A stretch of 64,000 nt of DNA, taken from NCBI GenBank assembly GCA_030581615.1, contig JAKTTT010000023.1, forward strand, positions 245,979 through 309,978, given 5' to 3'. The position numbers and the translations under genes were made by a program. Under the pieces are notes generated by a model. That model saw only the letters and a list, made by a program, of their open reading frames with translations. It was not told where the DNA came from and ran no database searches. The DNA comes from Alloascoidea africana (taxonomy: Eukaryota > Ascomycota > Alloascoideomycetes > Alloascoideales > Alloascoideaceae). Below, piece by piece: positions 39,671 through 48,486 of this stretch. Each line of letters starts with the position of its first letter. The first letter of the stretch is position 1.

Positions 39671-40575
39671 TATTTGTAGCTTCTCGTGTCTTTTGTCTTT
39701 TCGTCTTTTCGTCTGGACGTTTTCGCTTTTCGCCTTTCGCTTAGCCGCCCTCACTCCGAGGTGCTCGCAGTTACCCGGCCGCAACACCGTGCTGTTCCCC
39801 AGGATGAGCACTTCTGGAACAGAATCAAGATCTAAATCTTATCCCGTGTAACTTAAACTCGATAGGCAGACTCTCCGTCAATCATGCCGGTAACGGTGTT
39901 GACCATTGGTGTTCACGGAGTCCGTTCCCAGGGTTCTTGGCTTGTCTGGAGGCACAGCGAAGAATCACACTACCTCTTCTAAAAGAAACATGGCCGTCCT
40001 AGACCTTGTCAGGCCAGCTCCCCAACCGGCCCAATCCAGCAGTTTCACAAATCTAACCCTATTATCCTAAAGAACAAAGCCTGTATCACGTTCAAACGTG
40101 TTTCTTATCTACGGATTGCCTTGGAACGCCATTCCTCTATGTGGCCCGAGAGCGGCTCCAGCGTGCAAACGCTCTCTCTGTCTGAGTATCGCATTAGAGC
40201 AGTCGCTGCTGTCTCGACCAAAGGGCCCGTTCTCTTTCCTGAAGCTCTAGTCTCGCAGTGCGCTATCGGTGCCGATAAGCGGCGCCCAGCCCCAGCCCCA
40301 GCCCCAGCCCCAGACCAGAGGCTCGAGGCCCTAGTCCCAGGCCCTAGTCCCAGCCGACCCCCCCTCCGCTGCCTCTAGTATCAACCTAAAAAGGCGCGCT
40401 CCCGTCAAACGAACTGCTGGAAATCCCTGCTGGGCCGGCATGTGCTTCTGCGAAAGAAGAAAAAAAAGACAATGTCTGTGTGGGGGCCGGGTAACACCAC
40501 ACTTTGCTATCACAAACTCGCTCCAGGCTGTTTCTGCTCCAGAGCACCAGAGTCCCACAAGAACCCCCCCGTAGC
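39671..40575. promoter_or_regulatory. Divergent intergenic region with GC-rich repeats
   Basis: A 905-bp spacer between divergent CLPTM1 and the Myb gene. The CLPTM1 leader side has imperfect GCGAAA and GACGAAAA units near 39690-39740. The Myb side is GC-rich, with a CCCCAG repeat (listed separately) and a second CCTAGTCCCAG duplication near 40330. Open frames here lack protein-like patterns. Confidence 0.4.
40284..40312 (-). repeat. CCCCAG repeat, G-quadruplex-capable on minus strand
   Basis: One CCC run and four CCCC runs, each separated by AG, form hexanucleotide units. On the minus strand these are GGGG runs with 2-nt loops, the pattern of a G-quadruplex. The repeat lies about 265 bp upstream of the Myb gene ATG. 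Confidence 0.75.
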
Positions 40576-42411
40576 ATGTCAGCACAATCTCATCGTAGAG
40601 GACCGTGGGCCCCCGATGAAGACGAGAAACTCATGGAGTTGATCCAGATTTACGGGCCCAGCAACTGGGTCCGGATATCCCACTCGCTGGGCACGCGCAA
40701 TCCTAAACAATGCCGTGAACGATATCATCAGAATCTAAAGCCCTCGCTGAACCACACCCCCATTTCGCCTGAGGAAGGCGCCTATATCGAGGAGCTGGTG
40801 GCCAGATACGGCAAGCGTTGGGCGGAAATCGCTCGGCATCTCAATGGACGCTCTGATAATACTGTCAAGAACTGGTGGAACGGGGGTGCGAACAGAAGGA
40901 GGAGGGCTTCTGCCACTTCCAGCATCAAAGTCACCAACCCAGTGGTTCCTGTTCCCGGAGGGCCTTTTCACAGCCCAGGCTACGGTGGAATGATCCAGCC
41001 AATTCCTTATGGCGGTCATGGAGTGCCCCCTTCTGCCGCTGGCACTGGTGCTGGAGGTCCTGGAGGTCCTGGACATTTATCAAATGGGCCTCCTCCACTT
41101 ACGCCAAATGCTCCTACGTTTAATACGAATATCTTCGCTACTGGCCAGCAACAGAGCACTGGCATGTTTCAACACAGACCTTCTGCACCCGTAATAACCT
41201 ATAATGCCCCTTTTTCGGAGTCTTCATCTCCTTTCAATGATCGACGAGCCTCGCTAGATGGCCGAGGACCTGGCTTTTCGTCCCGTAATACTCTCAAGCC
41301 TCCCCCTCCACATCAACAACATCAACAGCAGCAACAACAGCAGCAACTTCTCCAGGGCCAAGCTCCAAACCAACTACAGCCACAGGCACAGGCACAACAG
41401 CAGCAACAGCAACCATCTATATCGCTACCGCCTCTAAAAGTCCCTGCAAGAGGTTCATTCGCTCTGGATAGCTCAAATCTAAAAACTCCATCAGATGAAT
41501 TCAGGCGACATTCAACCACGGTTATACCGGCCTTCAGCTCGGATTTCCCTGCTCCCCAATTTACCGACCTGAATGTAAACCAATCTGCACTTCCTCAATT
41601 TGCTGGGGGAGGATTATCACGACAGGGCTCACTCTCATACGATTACGGATCAGACACTGAAGAAGTGTCCTCTTTTATCAGATCAAAATTCCCCATGAAT
41701 GGCGGCACAGCAAGTGTAAACAATAGCCGGAGAAGCAGTTATGCTTTCCCTCCTCTGCCAACTGTGATGGACGGTGATCAGAGTCATCGCGGATCCATCA
41801 GCTTACCTGGGGGCACAGAGAGCTTCTTCCCCAATTCACTCAGGCTTACGGTCGATCCTCAGCAGCAGCAGCAGCAGCAGATGCCATCACGGGCATCTAT
41901 ATCGGGGCTATCGACCACCTCATCTGTGGCCACGGCTAATGCGACATTGTCTCCTGTGTCGAATATTTCGAAGAGCACTGCAGCCTCCTCTCCTGGGTCG
42001 ATCCCACGCGCTACAGCGTCTCCTGTATTCAACGCCAACACCGATGCTGGTCATTCCTCCACGCCAGGTGTGTCTAATGGGGGAGGTCCTTCTCTGCCTC
42101 ATTTCCAATATTTGACGAAATCATTTGACATATCAAAGGGTTCTCAAGATCCTGTTTCTCCTCATCAAAAGCAACATCGACAATTACACAATTCTTCTCC
42201 TACTACGAAAATACGCCATTTGCTGAGGACACCGGATCCTAATGAAGCTGCTGCTGCGGATGTGAATCGAATGTCAGATGTTGAATTTGACTCGTCTTCT
42301 TCAACGCCGATAAGAGAGAATAATGGCAAAATACGGAGTAACGAATGCAGCCCCAGTAGTTCTGGGAAAGGGGGAGGCAGGAAAATGAATATTTCAAGTC
42401 TTTTAACGTGA
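40576..42411 (+). CDS. FlbD-type R2R3 Myb transcription factor
   Basis: A 611-aa Myb protein. Two Myb repeats fill residues ~6-112 in the FlbD pattern: HRRGPWAPDEDEKLMELI, then RNPKQCRERYHQNLKPSLNH, then GKRWAEIARHLNGRSDNTVK ending at NWWNGGANRRRR. In Aspergillus, FlbD promotes conidiophore development. The role in a yeast is unknown; filamentation or a cell-type programme would be guesses. The remaining ~500 residues are disordered with His/Gln (HHQQHQQQQQQQQ-like) and other polyQ runs and a basic, Ser-rich end. Aspergillus FlbD is about half as long (~300 aa), so the tail is expanded. ATG 40576 lies nine codons before the first conserved Trp repeat. Confidence 0.82.
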   Translation: MSAQSHRRGPWAPDEDEKLMELIQIYGPSNWVRISHSLGTRNPKQCRERYHQNLKPSLNHTPISPEEGAYIEELVARYGKRWAEIARHLNGRSDNTVKNWWNGGANRRRRASATSSIKVTNPVVPVPGGPFHSPGYGGMIQPIPYGGHGVPPSAAGTGAGGPGGPGHLSNGPPPLTPNAPTFNTNIFATGQQQSTGMFQHRPSAPVITYNAPFSESSSPFNDRRASLDGRGPGFSSRNTLKPPPPHQQHQQQQQQQQLLQGQAPNQLQPQAQAQQQQQQPSISLPPLKVPARGSFALDSSNLKTPSDEFRRHSTTVIPAFSSDFPAPQFTDLNVNQSALPQFAGGGLSRQGSLSYDYGSDTEEVSSFIRSKFPMNGGTASVNNSRRSSYAFPPLPTVMDGDQSHRGSISLPGGTESFFPNSLRLTVDPQQQQQQQMPSRASISGLSTTSSVATANATLSPVSNISKSTAASSPGSIPRATASPVFNANTDAGHSSTPGVSNGGGPSLPHFQYLTKSFDISKGSQDPVSPHQKQHRQLHNSSPTTKIRHLLRTPDPNEAAAADVNRMSDVEFDSSSSTPIRENNGKIRSNECSPSSSGKGGGRKMNISSLLT

Positions 42412-43971
42412 ATGTACACCCAAGACAGACACACACACCGAGAGTGGTAGAGATGGTTCTCAGACATGTTTTCTATTTTTTCTATTTTCTTGTTACTTTT
42501 GCTTTTGATTGTTGACTTTTTTTATGTGTTTAGAAGAACGTTTGTACATCGGAGACTATTGCCTTTTTGCCTCATGATTAAAGAAGCAGCCCAGTACCCC
42601 CCCCTCAAGCTTATCCCGGATATGTCTATTACTTTATGAAGTATATATAAGATGAAATTTTCAAGATTACGAGAGTTAGGAGAGGGTTTGTCGCAATCCA
42701 ATCAATCCAAAAAAAAAAATTGAAACTTACACACACACACACACACACAAAAAAAAAAAAAGGTAGATGTACTCACAAACCAAATCATACATTTGATGGA
42801 CATATTTGTCGCTTGTTTTTCCGAGACCACGCGTTCTATCACATTTCTTCGTCTTCTTTTTATTCATTTTCTTGTCTATGCTCCGTCGTGTCTGACTCAC
42901 CAAATACTTGAACTATCCTGAATATACCAGCGTATGGTCTAGGCTGGTCTGGGCCCATAGATGCTTTTCTTTATTAATGAAAGCTGGAGGAAGAGAAAGA
43001 GGAAGATGATGCTAACTTATGTCTCGTCGTTGACTATCTCGAGTTTTAGTCTTCTCACGTCTTCCTAATTTGTTTTCCCACACTTTTTTCCACCCCTATC
43101 TTTGCTTCTAATGCTTTACGATTTTTTCTCACGTATTTCTTCCTTTTTTTGTTTGTTTGTATCCCAAGTGAGAAAGTTTGTGGTGTTGGTCTCCTTTAAC
43201 CTTATCCTACCTTGCTCATTCCTTTATTCTTTAGTAAAATTGTGTATTCATACTGGCTGATTTCACTTGAACAAGCTTGCAACATTGGCATGCCCATTCG
43301 CCTCTCCTTTACTGATTTTGCCTCCTTCTTCCGGTTTACTTATTTTTCTGTATGTTTGTTACAAACAGCATTCGAATACATTATGAAGCCTCCATTTTTA
43401 GATTCAAATAGGTGTATTTTTTACTACATTGTAGAGATTTGCTGATTTATTCCAACACACAGAAAAGAACCCCCTCCCCCATTTTACACTTTACAACAGG
43501 ACAAATATCTGAGCTTCAAGTTCCTCTTTTACAAAACTGAATTAAAAAACAAACAAATTGTAAACTACCTTTTTTAAAATTTTTATGTAGTTCTTTTTCT
43601 TTCTTTTATTTGTCTACGCTGTTGGGTTTCAAACTCTTTCATCGCGATACAATATCTGAAAAAAAAAATAAACCAACCAATCTCTCTTTCTTTCTCGCTT
43701 TATCATTCTTTCTCTTTCTTGTTCACTGATGAGGGCTTAACCAAGAAGATTCCATTCCAACTTGTCAGCAGCACGCGCGCGTATGTAAAAAATTAAAAAC
43801 TAATGGCCTAAAGCAAAGTCACAATAAATGACAAAAGAAAAAAAAAAAAGTGTTAAAAAAATAACAACAAAAAAAAATTATTGATGGAAAAATCATGAAC
43901 GAAGAACAAAGTCACATTTCTACTGTAGCCAGCTGGAGGAATTAAAGAGGGCGTCGTTCACCACCACCCAA
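42412..43971. other. Long convergent intergenic region with microsatellites
   Basis: A 1560-bp spacer between two 3' ends, long for convergent genes here. It is AT-rich with many pyrimidine runs. A TATATATAAG near 42645 could be a promoter element. A TGATGA near 43727 resembles a snoRNA C box, but no D box follows. Short frames (for example 43212-43445) are not recognisable as proteins. Confidence 0.4.
42729..42761. repeat. (AC)10 microsatellite followed by an A tract
   Basis: Ten AC dinucleotides (42729-42748) run directly into about 13 A residues in the convergent spacer. Confidence 0.95.
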
Positions 43972-45645
43972 TTAAATCTTCAACAATGACGAGATTTGTT
44001 GTGCCAGTTCGTAAAGGTCGATTTGAGGCACCTCATCTTCGTCCTCCTCTGCTTCTCCATCTTGAGCATTAGCAGACAATTTTGAACTTGCACCGACATC
44101 TTTAATAGCCATTATGATCTCGGGACAACTGTTGATGGCTTTGTAAAATCGTGATTCCTCGCTTTCCAAGAGTTGCACAATAGTCCACAAGGCAATATGC
44201 TCAAATGTTCGATTTTTGCTGCCCAAAAACCTGATTAAAAATCCTTTAATACCTCCTGCAGGTTGTTCCCAATGCTTCAATATTGGACTATAGTTTTGAA
44301 CACGAGAACAGAGATTTGCCAGAGCAGCACCACTGTTGCCGCATACTTCTGTGTTATAGGCAGCTGTTAAGGGAACCAATACATCGATAAGATCCATTTG
44401 TAGTAATACTTTTCTCAACCCATCGGCCAATGCCAAAATTGCAAAACAGGCCGAGATTTCACTTTGTACAGAGACTGGAACTGTTAGGACCAAGTCTTTA
44501 CATTTCTGCACGGCACCAGACTCGACCAACTCAAGTCGATTGCGCTCCGAACTGGCGGCAAGGTTGCGTAGTGTTGAGACAGCATGGCATTGAATCTCCT
44601 CGCTGTCCTTCAGATCCAGCAATGATACCAAAGGTTGTAAGAAGCCAGCATCTATAATAAGAGCCTCGTTTAATGGATGAATAGAAATGTTTCGGATGCA
44701 AGCAACAGCGGCCAACACCAGAGGAGTATGATTTGACTGTAGTAATTGAACCAAATGGGCTAATCCACCCGATTTTACAATTTCCAATTGGTAACCAGCA
44801 TCAGAGGCCAAGTTTCTCAAAGCCAGGGTTGCCTGGCATTGTACACGAGGACTTGGGGAATCCATCAGACTCACCAATTGAGAAATCAACCTTGGTTCAG
44901 TTTGAGATAGCTTCCGCCTGTTAATCTCGTCCACTGCAATGTTACTCAAGGCTGTGGTGCAGTAGTACTGGACGTCGCCATCCGACGATGAAAGAAGCGA
45001 GACCAAAACCGGGATGGCCCCCGCATTCACCAGTTCTTGTCGATTTTCATATGAATGGGTCATGTTTAGTAGGGCGCCAGTAGAGTTTCTCTGAACCCGT
45101 AAATCTTTGGATTTGGCCAGTTTCGTCAAGGGACCAAGAGCGCCAGATTGGGCAATCTTTGGTTTATTATCATCTTGAGTGGCCAGGTTAGTGATACAGC
45201 CAACTGCATTGCACTGAACCTCGCTGTTTGTCGACATCATTTGTCTTATCAAGGGTTCCAAACCACCCATTTCAACTATAAGCTTTTTATTGTCATTATT
45301 AACAGCCAAATTCCCCAAAGCGGCTGAGGCTGCTTTTTGAACTTCATGGTCTGAGCTTTGTAAAAGAAGAAGGATGGGCTCCAAAGTCTCTTTGCCCACT
45401 GCTCTTGCATCCTTTTCTGTGATTTCGGCAAAAGCTAGGGCGGCGCTTCTTTGTAAGTCAACGTTATCGGAGTAAACCAAGGTTGTCAGAGCCTTCAAAG
45501 GTCCATTACTGAAAAAATCCACCTCTGAATGATTCTCCAGCAGCTGTAAAAGAACAGATATAGCCTCTCTCTCGTTGTCCGCTAGAAGAGGCGCATACAA
45601 GCCGTCGCTGTCACGACCTGTGCAACAACTACAACACAGACCCAT
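43972..45645 (-). CDS. VAC8: Vacuolar armadillo-repeat protein Vac8
   Basis: A 557-aa armadillo-repeat protein of the vacuole membrane, acting in vacuole inheritance (with Vac17/Myo2), nucleus-vacuole junctions (with Nvj1) and autophagy (with Atg13). The N-terminus MGLCCSCC supplies the myristoylated Gly2 and a cluster of cysteines for palmitoylation. About eleven ARM repeats follow, with classic units such as [20 protein letters not shown] and [20 protein letters not shown]. Length matches S. cerevisiae Vac8 (578 aa). The C-terminus is acidic. Confidence 0.96.
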   Translation of the reverse strand: MGLCCSCCTGRDSDGLYAPLLADNEREAISVLLQLLENHSEVDFFSNGPLKALTTLVYSDNVDLQRSAALAFAEITEKDARAVGKETLEPILLLLQSSDHEVQKAASAALGNLAVNNDNKKLIVEMGGLEPLIRQMMSTNSEVQCNAVGCITNLATQDDNKPKIAQSGALGPLTKLAKSKDLRVQRNSTGALLNMTHSYENRQELVNAGAIPVLVSLLSSSDGDVQYYCTTALSNIAVDEINRRKLSQTEPRLISQLVSLMDSPSPRVQCQATLALRNLASDAGYQLEIVKSGGLAHLVQLLQSNHTPLVLAAVACIRNISIHPLNEALIIDAGFLQPLVSLLDLKDSEEIQCHAVSTLRNLAASSERNRLELVESGAVQKCKDLVLTVPVSVQSEISACFAILALADGLRKVLLQMDLIDVLVPLTAAYNTEVCGNSGAALANLCSRVQNYSPILKHWEQPAGGIKGFLIRFLGSKNRTFEHIALWTIVQLLESEESRFYKAINSCPEIIMAIKDVGASSKLSANAQDGEAEEDEDEVPQIDLYELAQQISSLLKI

Positions 45646-46360
45646 TCCGGAGTAGAGAAAATGTTGTCACGCTGCACACACACACCTGGCAAGGTCTTGG
45701 AAGAAAGCAAGTACAAGTAGACGTAACGGTAGATCCAAAAAGGGCAAACCTTCACAACTCCTCAAACGGCCAAAGGTGAAAAGGCGAGACCAAAAAAGGA
45801 GCAGATTTGAAACGCTTTTGGTGGCACCGTGGAGGAATAACTACTGCTACGCGGAAACGGAGTGAATGGCTCTTAAACTGGGAGGTGCAGTTACCCGGAC
45901 GCATGGAGTCCATAGAGAGGGCGCTGCAGCGTCCTCTTTGGGATTTTGAGAGCCGCGAGAAGCGCTTTTTGGAGCTCGGGCCCGTGGAGAAAACGTGGTT
46001 GGAGCTGTGTTTGAGCGATGGTCTGGTGCTGCTGGTGTGCAAGAGCCCATGGGAATCCATGGGAGCCCGTGGGAGCCCGTGGAGTCCCGGGAAGGGCCAA
46101 CGGCGAGTGAACAAGACTCGCGCAGAAGAGGCCTCGGTCTCCAGAGCAGCATCATCATCATCATCGTAATACCCGTTTAGTGTAGCTCAGCCTGGTGGTC
46201 TAGCTGTGGTACTGCGCTGTATTTGAGACCGGTCATCGTTCAATGCTAATCTCAGTCATATTCTATAACATAATTTACATGATATCATCAGGATCACTAC
46301 AAACACAAAAACTGTATCGTAAGAGATAGAAAAGAAGAAAAAGAAAAAGGAAAAGAAAAT
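45646..46360. promoter_or_regulatory. VAC8 upstream region
   Basis: A 715-bp spacer between VAC8 and the 3' end of SDS23. The middle (45890-46150) is GC-rich and repetitive, with GGGAGCCCGTGG duplicated near 46061-46085 and a short CAT/ATC trinucleotide run near 46151-46166. A TAGCTCAG...GTTCAA pattern at 46180-46260 recalls a tRNA, but the stems do not pair. The open frames look like by-products of the repeats. Confidence 0.4.
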
Positions 46361-47719
46361 CTATTCCTTCTCAGATAAGGAGTTGAAGGACAAGATACTG
46401 TTGTTCGATATCCGTCTTTGTTTTCTCGCTTGGTGTGGATCAACTCTTTTGCTGCCAGCTTGTTCAGCAAGCACTGCAAGGATATCGGTTAATGACACCA
46501 CTCCCACAAGCCGGCCTGCTCGGGGAACAGGGCAGGTGTCTTGGTCGTCTGAGTCTGTGTCGTCGCTGGGCTCAACTATCCAGAGCCTATGTGCTTTTGT
46601 AGCGGTCATTTTGGCTATGGTTCGGCCCAAAGTGGTTGTGGAAGTGACATGGAAAATGGGATAGAAATCTTGCCCGTTTTCTAATCCGCGATTATGCAGG
46701 ATGATGGAAATGAAATGGAGACAAGATTCAAATGCCAAAGAGTTGTTTTGACTGGTTTTGAACACATATTTGATATCCGTGGCAGATATGTTCCCAACCA
46801 GAAAATTGTCTGCATCCACAACTGCCAGTGATGAGATTCCCTTCGAGTACATTTTGTAAAAAGCATCAACAAGACGCTCGTTCTCGTTGACTGTAATAAT
46901 CTCCTGATTCGAGCCAATCTTCAATTCTTTCAACTGCGACTGGAATACCGTCTCGAGCGGCTTGAAACTTCTTCCATTCTCCCAGATGTAACTAACTAGC
47001 CGTCTCTGCGATAATGCTCCAACAATGCGATTCGGATCATCCTTTGCTGTAATCACAATACGGTGGACTCCAGTAGCTAGCAATTCAACAATTTTCTGCA
47101 ACTTGGTTGACACCTCAAACCGTTGAAAAGGGTCCTTCTGTGTCAAGAAACTGACAAGTGCAACCGGCACCAGTTTCCCCATTTTAAGGTCATCGATGCA
47201 AGAGTTTGCTTCGTTAATTGTTCCAACAATTCCGTTTTCCACCATCGCGGTTGACAAGGACTCGGATGGAACAATTTTACCCATTAGTGTCAAAAAATAG
47301 GAAATAACATCGATCGAATCAAAAGTGGTGCATTTGGTAACCTCGGTATTGAGCAAAACAGGGAGAGAGGTCAAGTTGTTTCTAATTAATGTTTCAAAAG
47401 CCTTGTCGATTTTTGTTTTACCGTGGATCATGAGCAATTTCTCTTCCTCGACCAATTCTGAAAGAGGAATATCCTCCCAGTTTGTGGTCTCGGGTGCGTC
47501 CTCTGTAGCATATTCATTGTTTCCATGCTTCTGTGAAGGAGATAGAGGAGGTGGGATAGAAAAAAGCTTTTCAATTGATGGCTTTTGAGCAGGAGATTTT
47601 GGTGAGTTGGACTGGGATTGTCGATGGGGAATAGAAAAGTTTCGTTTGTGGATTTTTAACGGTTGAATTTGGTTCGGTGAGCACTTGGGCTCCGGGGTCT
47701 CATGAGAATTCTGCTGCAT
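46361..47719 (-). CDS. SDS23: CBS-domain protein Sds23/Moc1
   Basis: A 452-aa protein with four CBS motifs in two Bateman modules, matching Sds23 (S. cerevisiae Sds23/Sds24, S. pombe Sds23/Moc1). S. pombe Sds23 inhibits PP2A-type and related phosphatases and links nutrient state to cell-cycle control. Family features are WEDIPLSELVEEEKLLMIHG near the start of the first CBS motif, MYSKGISSLAVVDADNFLVG-type strands in the third, and a final RLVGVVSLTDILAVLAEQAG. The N-terminal ~95 residues are disordered and Ser/Pro-rich. ATG 47719 (MQQNSHETPEP) is preferred to the upstream TTG of the same frame. Confidence 0.9.
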   Translation of the reverse strand: MQQNSHETPEPKCSPNQIQPLKIHKRNFSIPHRQSQSNSPKSPAQKPSIEKLFSIPPPLSPSQKHGNNEYATEDAPETTNWEDIPLSELVEEEKLLMIHGKTKIDKAFETLIRNNLTSLPVLLNTEVTKCTTFDSIDVISYFLTLMGKIVPSESLSTAMVENGIVGTINEANSCIDDLKMGKLVPVALVSFLTQKDPFQRFEVSTKLQKIVELLATGVHRIVITAKDDPNRIVGALSQRRLVSYIWENGRSFKPLETVFQSQLKELKIGSNQEIITVNENERLVDAFYKMYSKGISSLAVVDADNFLVGNISATDIKYVFKTSQNNSLAFESCLHFISIILHNRGLENGQDFYPIFHVTSTTTLGRTIAKMTATKAHRLWIVEPSDDTDSDDQDTCPVPRAGRLVGVVSLTDILAVLAEQAGSKRVDPHQARKQRRISNNSILSFNSLSEKE

Positions 47720-48486
47720 ATGTTCACTGTGTAGTTTTGTTAAAGAGTGAAAGTAATTTTCAAGAATATATTGGATAAAAGAAACCAAGAAGAATAGGTG
47801 ACTTTTTTAGATTTATATATGAGACAGGTTTTTAGATGTTGTTATGCGAGATGGTATGGGAATCGGAAGAGCACAAATACCTTATTTCTTCTGTGTGCGA
47901 TGAGCTTTGAACTCGGGAAACAGATCCGGCCACTTAAATACAACATTTCAATCCCATTATGATCAAGCCCCAAGTGTCTCGTTGCTTTAAACTCATCTTT
48001 CACTGGACAGAGCATCATTGCTTGGAGTCTTTCTTAATTGGCATCTCGTGACTCGTCGGAATCCGGGGTCGCCAAGTTTAAGCGTCCAGAAAACCCAAAA
48101 TGCTCTCTATACAGGGAAAAATAGAGTAATGACTGTGTTAGGATAAAGTAATCACTGCAATGGACAATGACAGTGATCAGACCAAGGTGCGCTCCAGGCC
48201 GATTGTGGCATGTCAAGGTTCACGCACAGTTGTTAGTCACCTACACCTGTGAGACAATTCCATATTTTATCGGAAGTTCGATGACAACTGTTGATTACTT
48301 GTTTGAGAAGACTCGCGTGCGCTTAATGATCAAAGAAACAGATTTCACGTTCGTTTCCCCACAACTTATTAAAGCTACTCCGTAATGATATTCCTATGCC
48401 TAGCGTGAATAAAATACAAAACAAGCATAGTTAGTAGAAAGATGCTATGGGGAATTTTTTTTTAAAAAAAAAAAGAGAATGCATTT
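47720..48486. promoter_or_regulatory. SDS23 promoter and CUL4 3' region
   Basis: A 767-bp spacer between two minus-strand genes. A T9/A12 tract at about 48455-48477 lies just past the cullin stop and may help 3' end formation. No gene is recognised. Confidence 0.35.

Noticed and set aside
43720-43800. TGATGA suggesting a snoRNA C box
   Set aside because: No CTGA D box within a usual distance.
45752-46169. Overlapping frames of ~120 aa on both strands upstream of VAC8
   Set aside because: Composition follows GC-rich repeats and no frame has family motifs.
46180-46262. tRNA-like sequence with TAGCTCAG (A-box-like) and GTTCAATGC (B-box-like)
   Set aside because: Acceptor and T stems do not pair and no anticodon stem forms. 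At best it is a relic.
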